A stretch of DNA of 64,000 nucleotides from Taxillus chinensis (Eukaryota > Streptophyta > Magnoliopsida > Santalales > Loranthaceae): assembly GCA_023512835.1 (NCBI GenBank), contig CM042092.1, forward strand, positions 54,318,400 to 54,382,399, written 5' to 3'. Below the pieces are notes generated by a model, which was not told the DNA's origin, did not search any database, and worked only from the letters and a program-made list of their open reading frames with translations. The first letter of the stretch is position 1. Each line of letters begins with the position of its first letter. Below, one piece after another: positions 9,461-19,487 of the stretch. The translations under genes and the position numbers were made by a program.

Positions 9461-10718
9461 CTAGGATAAGCCTCGGTCCGTGACATTCGCCCCAACCCGA
9501 TTTTGCAGCGTCCTCGTTGCGTCTTTGGCTTCCTCGAGCTCATCAAACTGCTTGATATAGCGTTTGACTCCTTCACGGTACTCTTCAATCTCCTTGGAGA
9601 ATTGCCCCAGATCCTCTTCCTTCTCCCAGCTTGCCTCTTCAAACGGCTTGTTCTTCCATTGGACGTAGTACTCCACCCGGCTTGGATCTACGCCTCTTCT
9701 TGGCACGACTCTATGAGAATGGATTTTCTCTATCTCTTTGTCGTAGCTCTTGCCCGTTGATGCTGTTGGTGTCCGCACTGCCTGCTGTCCGCTCGTATCT
9801 TCCAAGTCTTCACGATAAGGGTTGAGCAAATTAACGTAGAACACCAGATGCCTTTGTAAGCTAGTCGGGAGGTCCAGTTTGTATGAGACCTTCTCAACTC
9901 TCTTAAGTACTTTGAAAGGCCCCTCATAACGACGCACCAAGCCCTTATGCAATTGTCTAAGTGCTTTGGTTTGGCGCGGAAGGAGTTTGAGCATCACCAT
10001 GTCTCCTTCCTGAAATTCTAAGAACCTCCTTTGTTGATCTACCCACTTCTTATCTTCTTCGGTGCTTTGTGCAAGTATGCCCTGGCCAGATCCGTCTGTT
10101 CATGCCATCCTTTTGCAAACTTGAACACCGCAGGGCTCTTTCCAGTGTACTCCCGAGTGATGGAAGTGGGCGTCAATGGTTGCTGCCTAGTTGCGAGTTC
10201 AAACGGGCTCTCGTTTGTAGACTCGCTCTTTTGCAAGTTATATGAGAATTGGGCTATGTCTAGCAACTTGGCCCAATCTCTATGATTGGCACTCACGTAG
10301 TGCCTCAGATACAGCTCCAGTAAGCCATTAACACATTCTGTTTGGCCATCTGTTTGTGGGTGGAAACTTGTTAAAAAGTTTAAGTTCGAACCCATTATCT
10401 AGAACAGCTCGGTCCACAACTGTCCAGTAAATCGTGAGTCCCGATCGCTCACGATTGTCTTTGGAATGCCCTAGTACTTCACCATGTACTTGAAGAATAG
10501 TCAGGCCGTGTCATCTGCCATGCAGTCCTTCAAAGCTGGAATGAAAACTCCATACTTAGAGAATCAGTCGACCACCGCAATGATTGTGCCGCATCCTTCG
10601 GATCTTGGGAGACAAACAATGAAATCTGTGGGGATGCTCTCCCAAGGTCTTTCCGAGGTAAGCAAAGGTTCTAACAGTCCCGCCGATTGCCAATTCTCTA
10701 TCTTGTCTTGTTGGCACA
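9461..10718 (-). pseudogene. Chromovirus integrase with C-terminal chromodomain
   Basis: Second half of a Ty3/Gypsy pol whose first half lies at 50474-53186. From the insertion point it reads QQDKIENWQSAGLLEPL, then ERPWESIPTDFIV, the integrase core with IMGSNLNFLTSFHPQTDGQ and QFSYNLQKSESTNESPFEL. The GPY/F region is RRYEGPFKVLKRVEKVSYKL. The C-terminus is a chromodomain: VEYYVQWKNKPFEEASWEKE then EDLGQF (about 9700-9590). Chromodomains on integrase target insertion to heterochromatin by reading histone marks. Stops near 10395 and 10550 and a frame break near 10010 disable it. Confidence 0.8.
10714..10718. repeat. Target-site duplication GCACA (left copy)
   Basis: GCACA at 10714-10718 and again at 50469-50473 flank the Athila element exactly at its TG and CA ends. 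Removing the insert and one copy rejoins the chromovirus integrase frame at the zinc-binding Cys (TCLVCQQDK). Confidence 0.95.
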
Positions 10719-11653
10719 TGACCTAAAGATTTTATGTGAAGTATAGGTATGCAGCAAGTGCATTGGCCAAGTAATAAGTGGAGTATTGAAACCCCGATTA
10801 TCGATCCCACAGGGAAGAAACTAGTGCCGAAAGACAAATGATCACTAAACTAACAGATTTGATCCATGTCTGGAAACATGATTTAAGTTGTGCAAATAGT
10901 TTGAATTCTGAATAGCTAAAGCAAAAGTGATTAAATCAAATTGTTGGCAAGCAATTGGTATAGAAATTTCAGTGATTAAGGATCTAGGGTCACAATATTT
11001 ACCACCCAATGGATTGTAATAATTTGGATTATAGCTCTTGTTCTTTATTTAAGTTCTAATTCATGTTCATGTTGATTATCTCCTACCTATCTTACATTTG
11101 GTCTATGTTAAGATAGATTTAAGGCCTTTATCCCATTTGGTCCATGTGAATAAAAGTGATCAAGGTAGATAAACGATCTAATAGCTGTAGACTTGGTCCA
11201 TCATACGACATTAAATCTAATTCACTAGTGTTCCACCCTAGACAAGGGCTAAGATTACCTAATTATGCATAAATCAGGCATTTGCTTTTATCCAAGTGAA
11301 TTAAACAAGAATTGAATTTCATTTCATTGAACAACCATAAACCAAACTGATTACAGCATATTGGGGGCTACATTGCTCCCCTAGACTAACAAAACTACTC
11401 CATAATCATAATGAAAGCAATAGAAATTACAAGAAAGAACATGATTTCAGTACCAGAACAATAAAGGAAGAACCCAAGTTGAACCAGGACTCCGGCCTCC
11501 AAAGACTCCGGCGTCTGCTCCCCAAAATCACCCCTCTCTAACTCTAGTGCCGCCAAGGACAATCCGATCTTTTAGCAATGGTTATAGCTCTTTTTTCAGA
11601 ACTCAGATCAGATTCTCTCACTCAAGATGATCTATAATGCCTCCCAAGCCCCC

Positions 11654-11663
11654 TATTTATAGG
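11654..11663 (-). promoter_or_regulatory. LTR TATA box
   Basis: Minus strand CTATAAATAGGGGGC, a strong plant TATA box. Transcription would begin about 30 bp downstream, near 11625, and the same holds at 49870-49855 in the 5' LTR. Confidence 0.7.
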
Positions 11664-11722
11664 ATTTAGTGGGCCAAATTAGGGTTACAAAAGGTGTGCC
11701 CTAATTATAACTGTGGTCACAG

Positions 11723-11742
11723 CCAAAACGACGTCGTTTTGG
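11723..11742. promoter_or_regulatory. 20-bp perfect palindrome with bZIP-type core
   Basis: CCAAAACGACGTCGTTTTGG reads the same on both strands and sits about 60 bp upstream of the TATA box. GACGTC is a C-box core bound by plant bZIP factors. The same palindrome is at 49928-49947 in the 5' LTR. Confidence 0.6.
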
Positions 11743-11876
11743 TTAGTGACACTATTTGACGTTCTAGGCTCAATGAAACTCAAACTACACCAAATTTGAC
11801 CTCAGTTCTTTAGAGGAAAATGATGAAAACAACAAAACACATCATTTGGAGCTCAAAACTGGCTGCATGCGAGAAT

Positions 11877-12006
11877 GCACGTGAGAAGGTCCTTTTCGCG
11901 TGCAGCTCCAAATCAGCCAAAATTTGCTCCAAAGCTTCAGTAGAACTTGTAGAAAGCATCCATGCATCAAAGTCCTTGCACGTGAGAAACACCTTTTCGC
12001 GTACAG
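11877..12006. promoter_or_regulatory. Two G-box hairpin modules in the Athila U3
   Basis: Module 1 (11877-11906) reads GCACGTGAGAAGG followed by CCTTTTCGCGTGC. Module 2 (11978-12006) reads GCACGTGAGAAAC then ACCTTTTCGCGTAC. Each pairs a G-box (CACGTG) with an inverted near-copy, and their starts are 101 bp apart. They lie 210-340 bp upstream of the TATA box. Confidence 0.55.
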
Positions 12007-12257
12007 CTCCATTTTGCTCTTATTTTGCTTTCATCTTCTTCCTATAGCTTCCTCTTGAGTGTATGGAGTGATCTAGCCAAGGTGTGTGGGAAAAAGTTGC
12101 TCCAAAACCTGCCAAAACCACTCAAAAAGTACGACTATACACCAAACAAGGTCTTTCTAGGGGTTAGAGCAAATATAAGCAGAATACCATGCAAATAGGC
12201 TCAAAACATACTCTAAAACACCCTAAATATGGCATACGGCATAAATGCGCGTTATCA

Positions 12258-12275
12258 AATTCCCCCACACTTGAA
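12258..12275 (-). other. Polypurine tract of the Athila element
   Basis: Minus strand reads AAGTGTGGGGGAATT directly before the LTR start TGATAACGCG. This form is typical of Athila/Tat elements. Confidence 0.85.
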
Positions 12276-13605
12276 CCATTGCTTGTCCTCAAGCAAAAAA
12301 GAAACAAACACACAATCAAACTAGAAAGAAAAAATAAAATTACAAACAAGAGAGGCATGGTTTCCTAAGGCATACAACTCTATCATGATGAAGTAGACAT
12401 TCCAACAGCTAAAATGAATCACAAATTAATCTAAACATGCCCTTACTATCAAGTCCAACAACCTTGTAATATCATTACTAACAGTTCAGATAGAAGCAAA
12501 CATGCAAGGATAGAATGAAACTTAGCTTCCCCTGAAAGTCCTCACCATGGTTAGAGCAGCCTCACTCAAATATAACTTTCTTTTCTCTCCTCTCATGCCT
12601 TACTATCAATGCCTAACAGCTAAGGAGGATGTGTACAGTCTACTCTTACACTCACTACTAGCTATTGATTAAGTTTTTGCCAAGTAAACATGAGAGGTCC
12701 CCATTGTGCTCATCAAGGAAAAACACACCCTTTATTTTACTTTTTTCAACTCACACACTTTGCTTTGCTCAATGAACTTACACTCTACTCTAATGACTGA
12801 TAAAACACACCTAGAGCCAAAGAATTGAGCTCAACAGTCTAAATAAACACAACTCAGCCATTATGGCTTTTATTCTGAAAAAGTTTGTTTTTTTTTTTTT
12901 TTTTTTCACACTTCTTTTAAATAATAACCTTACAAGGTTGCATTTTATGCTCTCCCTTGATGGATTATTCACTCTGCTATTTTCCTCACACAACCCTTTT
13001 ATTGCACATAAACAACAATAGATTTTTTTTATGCAACAAAACTGAAATACTTGAGTCACTAACACCATACACCAAACACTGAGCCACGAACAGGTACTTC
13101 TTATGCCTAAGTAACTCCAACCATTAAATAGCTAGTAATGAATATTAAGAGCAAATTGGTAACCCAATAACCCATAAATACACTCAAAGGCAAGATAATG
13201 GTGCTTTCAAAAAGTATATGTCTATTCTGCACTCAACTTTAGGGTTTACAAAGCTCATCCTAACATAACATGCTCAGCTTACTATTCAAATGTCAGCTCT
13301 AAAATCATGGTGATATCATACAAGAAGTAAAGACATGCTCAACTAACTTATAACACACCTTAACGATTGAAACATCTTTATCACAACAGGATACTAAGGT
13401 GGTCAATATAGTTAACCAGAATTACATACCCTTGTAACCATGCACCTCACAGGCAAAACATACATTCACAGCAAAAACATAAAAACAAAGCATGCATGCA
13501 AACAAACAAGCAACCGGTTCAAAGGAAACACCCCCCCCCCCCCCCCCCACACTTAAACTATGCGATGTCCTCAGAGCATGGGAAAAGGAAAAAGGAAGAA
13601 GACTG
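12276..13605 (-). other. Athila 3' untranslated region, first copy
   Basis: No coding signal. Holds a poly-T run near 12886-12906 and, at 13531-13548, a run of 18 C on the plus strand. On the minus strand that run gives a polypurine sequence preceded by TTTAAGTGT, resembling the true polypurine tract. From 12805 on, this region is repeated at 28846-29636, where the run is only 11 C. Confidence 0.6.
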
Positions 13606-13830
13606 TTACTGGTTGGTGGGTACGCTATAATAGAAGATAACATGGGCCACCATTCTCCTAAGACGCGCGACAAAGTCAGTAGATGTTTCTCCTGTGAGCG
13701 CCCAAGTATCCTTATGCTGCAACAGAGCTATCAAATAATAGCACACAAAAATCCCACAACTAAATTGATCAGGCTGTTGTGGAAGCTCCATTTCATTGAA
13801 GTGCACCAGAGGAAACTTGGATTTCAACAG

Positions 13831-15242
13831 TGTTGGATCAAGCCCAGAATTTGGATAATACTGATAAAGCCCTATGTAATTTGATCTGAGATCTTTTGTG
13901 TTTCTTTGATCATTGCAGAAGATATGTTATTAATCCGGAGATACACTCGTGAGAGCAAAGCTAAAGATAGGATACATAATCCTGATCCGGACAAGAGTGA
14001 GTGTCGTCAAACACTTGGTAAATAACCAAGTCACCAATATATACGGAATAAGGAACATTCATGCGGACTAAGAACTTAAAAGCTACATATTACGGAATCT
14101 GCTCTTAATGCCTCAAACCGACTAAGTCAAACTGATGTGGAGTAAGAGTCTTGGTCTACAAGGTCGCACGAAGTTAAAGAGTCGACACGGAGTTAAAAGT
14201 TAAGTCTTCCCCTCAAGCGAACTAAAATAAAGAAGACACGGAGTAAGGCATCCGAGTCTTTCATACATACGGAGTAAGGAAGTATTGCGGAATAAGGACC
14301 CAAGTCTTTATTTGCACGGAGTAAGGAAACTAGATACGGAGTAAGGAATCCGGACCACTCACTCATGCGGAGTAAGGATGCGCTAGTACGGAGTAAGCCA
14401 TCTGATCCTTTAAACTAGCACGGAGTAAGAAACTTACATACGGAGTAAGGAACTTACATGTGGAGTAAGGAAGCGCTAATACGGAATAAGCACTCCGACC
14501 TTCTCATTCACACGGAGTAAGGAAGCGCTGACACGGACTAAGGATTTCAGTACCAAATAGATATGGAGTAAGCAACCACTGACACGGAGTAAGGTTCCGA
14601 GCTTCGTTAGCTACGGAGTAAGGAAAATTACACCGGACCAAGAAGATGCTGCTTCAACTTAACCGCATTTAAGGTTACCAGCTCGTGGTGTCCCGATGTA
14701 AGACAAACTTGTCGAGAACCTGAAGAATCTTACACGTGGATCACCCGGATATGTGGACACAACTTTAATTATATTTGGGAACTCACAAAGACACTTATAC
14801 TCTTCAAACCCAAGATCTTGAGCTCCACAAACCGCAACAGTCAAGGCAGAGAGATTACCGAGGAATAGTTAGTGCTGAACGCATTCCGGAACTACAAGTT
14901 CCAAGGTTGTCTTTTAGGAATGTCTTTGTATAAATATTCATACTTGTATATTTGAATTTGATGAATGTGAGTGAGCGAGCCTGAATCAACCTCGTGTATG
15001 CACAAGAGCTCAAAGATATAATCTAGGCTAGTGTGTGAATCCTTTTGTAAAACAAAGTGTAAGAGAGTCTTGCTTCTATTTTGTTGTACTTATCTCTTGA
15101 TAATAAAACAAAATACTTCCACTATCTGGTTGTCTTCCCTAATGATTCTATCACTTAACTAGATAAGTGTTGTGTCATATGAGAATAAAAAGAGTTTCAA
15201 TAAGAGCCTATTCACCCCCCTCTAGGCTCCAAGGGACCATCA
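13831..15242 (+). repeat. Solo LTR inserted in the Ulp1-like ORF, copy 1
   Basis: 1412 bp from TGTTGGATCA to GGGACCATCA, with TATA box TGTATAAATATTC near 14935 in plus orientation. Flanking target duplication is AACAG (13826-13830) and AATAG (15243-15247); in the second copy both are AATAG. No internal element sequence is present, so it is a solo LTR left by recombination. The U5 end TTCACCCCCCTCTAGGC resembles plant Copia (SIRE-type) LTRs, but the family is not certain. Confidence 0.9.
14042..14640 (+). repeat. Dispersed ACGGAGTAAGGA motif array in the solo LTR
   Basis: At least nine exact copies of CGGAGTAAGG plus about a dozen one-base variants (CGGAATAAGG, CGGACTAAG, TGGAGTAAG) occur in direct orientation over about 600 bp. 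Spacing is irregular at about 20-70 bp. The array lies upstream of the TATA box, so it is in U3, where retrotransposon enhancer repeats usually sit. It is repeated in copy 2 at 30072-30660. Confidence 0.8.
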
Positions 15243-17425
15243 AATAGCCCTTCTTTTCTGAGTGCGCTTTTGATTTTTTTCAAGAAACCATGGACGGGCT
15301 TCTTCTTGCGTGTGAAAAACCCATGGGCTTGGCTCGAGTCATGAAGGATGGCATGGCCCACACTCAAGTCCAACTACAAGAGGACGAAGTGTCGATCAAG
15401 GAGGACCGGTATAAGAACCTTATGGACCTGGTGCCAAGAGCGATGTCCTTCTGCTGCTCCATTCATCCGCCTGCAGAAAATGTGCTCCTCTAACGGCTGC
15501 TCATATATCTCGCACAGCATGATGGAGGTGTACTGAGCCATAGGGTAGTCGTTGGGCTCAGCCTCCACCACGTGTCGCATCGTACGGCGAGTAAGTCAAT
15601 GTCATCGGAAGATAAGTACTCATCAGCTAGGATACGCTACAAATAGGATGACGTGAAGGCTTCGGAATCACGCGTAAAGCGTGCTTGCAAAGTGTCTCCG
15701 TAAGTAAACTGCTGAAAAGCAGCTGTGGCATCAGCAGTGGAGAGGGCCGGATGGAGATGAATGTAGATGGGATCCCCTAGGTTATCTTCCTGGGGAGCTT
15801 CTGATGACGCGCCAGACCACCATTGCAACGGCTGGATTAAGGGAACAAGGGCCTGTGAAGAGCTAGGCCCTGCTGGTGGTGTGAAATAAACGGGAGCTGC
15901 TAGAGGAAAGGGTGGAGCGGTATAGGGCTCCGCCTCTTGCGGATACTGTGGATACTCCGGTGTCTCTTCGCTATGTGCAGTAGGCTGCTGTACTGGAGGT
16001 GACGGTGCATCAAATGGATCTTCCACAGGAGGTGTAGGACTTTTCTTCTTCTTCTTCCCCAGGGCCTTCCAGATCTTACCGAGCAGACCTTTGACTTCCT
16101 TCTGATCCTTGAGGATAAGAGTTTGATTTTTCTTCAGTAACCCGATCTCCTGAGCGGTTTCCTCTTATGCCTCCGGTAGTTGAGTAGTTTGCCTCCGTAA
16201 GTCTTCATAAGAAGCAGCGGGAGTTGGCTCCGGGGCTTCCCATGGCCGGGCAGATGGACGAGAGGTTGCTTGTTGGTCATGAGCGATGTACTCGAGCAAC
16301 TCCTCCAGCTGAAATCTTGTGATGTGGTCATTAGTGAAGGCCCAGTTAAGAACGTCAGCTTCACTAATAACTTGGCCACTGACGCCTTGGAAGAAGTTGT
16401 AGACTTCCTCCTTGTGAACGTTGAACTGCATGTACATGGCAGTCAATTGGAAGATGTGCTGTCGGCGGGCATTCATGGGAGTAGAGGTGTCCCTAAACTA
16501 CTCAGTGGGTCGCTCCATATGCACGCTATGACGTGAAGGCTGTGGAGCGATGTGGATACTATCTCCCCATTTGCCCTTGTAGCTAACTCCTAAGGCACCC
16601 TCTGGATGGAGAACTCGTAACCGCAGGTTATCCGAGAAAACAGTGGGGACTACTTGAGCACTAAGATGACCATATTGATATTGCGAAGCATGCTAAGTAG
16701 TCGACCATATAAACATTTGTGAATGTCCCGTTTCCACAATTTAAAAATTTCAGCAGCCCAATCAATGTGTAACTGACGATCGATGCAAAACAAAAACTCC
16801 AAATGGGACTTAGGGACTGAGTCTACGCCACTAGTCTATAACAGTAAGCACCTCCCTACCAAATTGGCAAGGCAACGGTATTTCCCATGAAATCCATTTT
16901 TAGTGAATTGCCGACGTCTCCCAAATTCCTTATTATACTGTAAAGCTCTACCATAATCTCCTAAGTTCAAATCAGGTATTGCATGCATGGGATTTGGCAG
17001 ATCAAAGCATTCTCTCAACATAGCATGGGAAATAGAAATTAAGACACCTTGAACCTCCCCAATTATCTCATCATCTTCCTCATTGACGTAGACTAAATTG
17101 TAAAAGTCTAACATGGGAGGATAATATAGATCACTGCGAGCGCATACTAACCTTCTCAGCCCTAAAGCTTGTGGCTTGGTTATAACTTCTTCAGTCCAAT
17201 CAAGCGTAGAAGACTCCAGGATCTCCCAATCAAGCACATTCCCCACAAAGATCGTGTCGGCTTCTCTCAGCGCCGACGGCATAGAGGTGGCAGAGGCTTC
17301 AGGGCTGCTTCTCCTTGGTGGGCACTCCTTGTGCGCACCATAACTTCTAACTCAGAAAGGAATTTGCTCTCAGCAGAAAGGAAGACGAGAGTATGAGATG
17401 TCAGTTTTAAGCTTGGAGCCCCTCC

Positions 17426-17435
17426 CTATTTATAG
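17426..17435 (-). promoter_or_regulatory. Internal TATA box ahead of the Ulp1-like ORF, copy 1
   Basis: Minus strand CACTATAAATAGGGAGGGGC, about 85 bp upstream of the ATG at 17341. It closely matches the LTR's own TATA context (CTATAAATAGGGGGC). This suggests a separate promoter for the third ORF. Confidence 0.55.
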
Positions 17436-17572
17436 TGATTCGCCACAAGGGTAAAAGACGAGATGACCCTCTTAAAGTGCTCCATTATTTTCACGGTCAG
17501 AGCAAAAAAGGATCTAGATGTTGCCAGCTATCTTCCACCCAAATTCCAGCTTGATTGGATTCCATTTTGGTT

Positions 17573-17896
17573 GCACGTGAAAAGACGTTTTTCATGGGCA
17601 GGGCGTAGAAGACTCTAGGCGTCGCCATCTGTTGTCCACCAAAATTTGAAAGTGAAATGACGTCTCTATCAATGTGCACGTGAAAAGTGTTTTCACGGGT
17701 AGGTTGTGCAAGCTTCTGTCTGGTGTCAGCTATCTCCCTGAAAAATTGCAGCTTGAAATGACCTTTATAGCCTTGTGCACGCGAAAAGGCTTTTCACGGG
17801 CAGGTCCTTTTTTGTCCAAATTGCACCAGTGGGTCCATAATTAACATTATATCAAGCCTACATCTGCATGTGAAAAGGCTCTTTTGGTGGGCAAGC
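17573..17896. promoter_or_regulatory. Four G-box hairpin modules upstream of the internal TATA box
   Basis: Modules start at about 17573 (GCACGTGAAAAGACG, then TTTTTCATGGGC), 17675 (GCACGTGAAAAGTG, then TTTTCACGGG), 17776 (GCACGCGAAAAGG, then CTTTTCACGGGC) and 17865 (GCATGTGAAAAGG, then CTCTTTTGGTGGGC). Steps are about 102, 101 and 89 bp. Each is an inverted repeat able to form a short hairpin. The same block is at 33605-33930 in copy 2. Confidence 0.6.
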
Positions 17897-17900
17897 CATT

Positions 17901-18480
17901 CTCACCTCAAATGCCCTCCAAATGCTCTGAAATTGGACATGCTGGAAGCCCATCTCTCAAGGACAAAAACATGTCACTTATTTTGCCACAAATCCCCTCT
18001 CAATTGCCATAAATGCATATCCTCTTAGTGGCATTGAAATGCAGTGGGTCCCTCTGGTTCACCTTAAGTAGGCTTGGACTTGGGCCTTAGAAAAGTTGTC
18101 TAAAGTTCTTATAAAAGGCCCAAGTGAAGTGAAAACAAACTAGCCCAAGATCTACAAAAAAAAATAAAAAAAAGAGAAAGGTTAACGCAAAATAATATAA
18201 AAAAAAATTAGAAAGAATTCACCATGGGTTGCCTCCCATGAACAACGAGCAAGGTCTTTACTGGACCGTTTGTCGAACTAACGAGAGGAAGTTTACCTCT
18301 TTGCCTTTGGGCGAAAGTGGCTTTTGTCCGCTCCTTGTATACAATAGCCCGGTACTCTCATATGGCGTGGTATTGAACTCATCCGAAAAATTCATTGAGT
18401 TGAACAACGGGCTCCTTAGCAACGAGGGATTACTTTCAGTCATGCGAGGCCCCCTCATAGGCGTGTTTGAACTCATCCAA
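17901..18480. other. Spacer between pol and the env-position ORF, scrambled in both copies
   Basis: 17901-18140 matches 33934-34170. Then the two copies part: here the sequence runs through an A-rich stretch (18150-18215) and TTCACCATGGGTTGCCTCCC, a motif common downstream of Athila pol. The phrase AACTCATCC followed by ATTCATTGAGTTGA occurs twice (18376 and 18472), and only once in copy 2. No reliable ORF. Confidence 0.4.
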
Positions 18481-19487
18481 TTCATTGAGTTGACAAGCGG
18501 AGCCCTTACAAGTAGGACCAGGGTTCAACCCTGCCCCCGCCTTGTGCTCCAGGGTTCTACTCGCAGATGACAGGCCTTTCCATACAACAAGCGGTAAGGA
18601 GACATTCCTATAGGTGTCTTATATGCAATCCGATAGGCCCATAGAGCCTCATCCAATTTTTGAGACTACACCTTCCGGTTGCCTCCCACTGTTTTCTCCA
18701 GTATTTGCTTGATTTCGCGATTAGAGACTTCAGCTTGCCCATTTGCTTGTGGATGATATGCAAGTGTTCGCCTATGCTGCACTCCATACTTTGTCAACAA
18801 TTTCTCGAACTGTTTGTTGCAGAAGTGACTTCCCTCATCACTGATGATAGCTTGCGGTGTACTAAATCGACTGAAAATATTCCAACGCAAGAATTTGGTA
18901 ACCACTTGAGCATCATTCCTTCTAGTGGGAATCGCTTCAACCCACTTGGACACATAATCGACGGCCAGTAAAATGTATGAGAACTCCTCTGATGGTGGAA
19001 ATGGGCCCATGAAGTCGATACCCTAGATATCGAAGAGTTCAACTGGAAGAATTCCAGTTTGGGGCATCTCTTGCTTCCGTGTTACCCCCCCTGCTCACTG
19101 ACACTAATCACAGGCCTTAATGAAGGTATACGCATCGCGAAACATGGTGGGCCAGTAAAAACCACTTTGCAAGATCTTGGCCATGGTTTTCTGAACTCCA
19201 AAGTGGCTAGGATAGTTAGATAAGTGACAATGCTTCAGGATACTGTCCACTTCTTCTTCTAGTACACATTTTCGTATCATCTGATCAGCACATTGCTTGA
19301 ACAGATATGGGTCATCCAAGATATACTTTCGAACATCAGCAAGAAACTTCTTCTTCTGCTGATACGTGAACTCAGTTGGTATATAGGAACATGCATGAAA
19401 GTTCACAACATCAGCATACCATGGAACATGAACTTTTGCTGAAAATAACCTGCTCGTCAGGGAAGGTATCAGAAGTTGTTGCTTCAT
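18481..19487 (-). pseudogene. Athila integrase, copy 1
   Basis: Zinc-binding N-terminus LKHCHLSNYPSHFGVQKTMA and YWPTMFRDAYTFIKACD (19240-19104), then the catalytic core [35 protein letters not shown] and [19 protein letters not shown] with [20 protein letters not shown] (19010-18666). This gives the D,D,E triad. A Trp-to-stop (TAG) lies just before the core and Cys/Arg stops lie in the zinc finger. The C-terminal part (18660-18481) is badly scrambled compared with copy 2 (34549-34346). Confidence 0.85.

Larger units (their letters stand above)
10719..12257 (-). repeat. Athila 3' LTR
   Basis: TG at 10719 and CA at 12257 in plus orientation; about 97% similar by eye to the 5' LTR at 48924-50468. 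The minus-strand promoter has a TATA box CTATAAATAG at 11663-11654. A perfect 20-bp palindrome with a GACGTC core lies at 11723-11742. Two G-box hairpin modules lie at 11877-11906 and 11978-12006. The U5 end carries the CGATCCCACAGGGAAG motif (10796-10816) common in plant Gypsy LTRs. Confidence 0.95.
13606..17341 (-). pseudogene. Env-position ORF with C-terminal Ulp1-like (C48) peptidase domain, copy 1
   Basis: About 770 codons once the solo LTR (13831-15242) is removed; the frame continues across its insertion site. The N-terminal part (from 17282) has DLYYPPMLDFYNLVYVNEED and ISHAMLRECFDLPNP and resembles Athila ORF and plant transposon protein domains. The middle is a Pro/Gln-rich linker (16026-15640). 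The C-terminal part reads VLIPVLLDRHFVLL, LHDSS and LPQQPDQFSCGIFVCYYLIA. These supply the His, Asp, Gln and Cys order of Ulp1/SENP peptidases, which cut SUMO-like tags. At least five in-frame stops, all shared with the second copy, and a one-base loss after codon 11 disable it. Start ATG is at 17341, below a TATA box. Confidence 0.65.

Noticed and set aside
13492..13884. 130-codon plus-strand ORF with a poly-Pro run
   Set aside because: Antisense shadow of the Ulp1-like ORF; the Pro run is the variable C tract.
14042..14640. CACTA subterminal repeats
   Set aside because: The motif array lies inside a unit with TG...CA ends, a TATA box and a 5-bp target duplication, so it belongs to an LTR. 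No CACTACAAG terminus is nearby.
13606..17341. Ulp1-like ORF as a host SENP gene
   Set aside because: It lies between Athila integrase and polypurine tract, in the same orientation, without introns, and is duplicated with the element.
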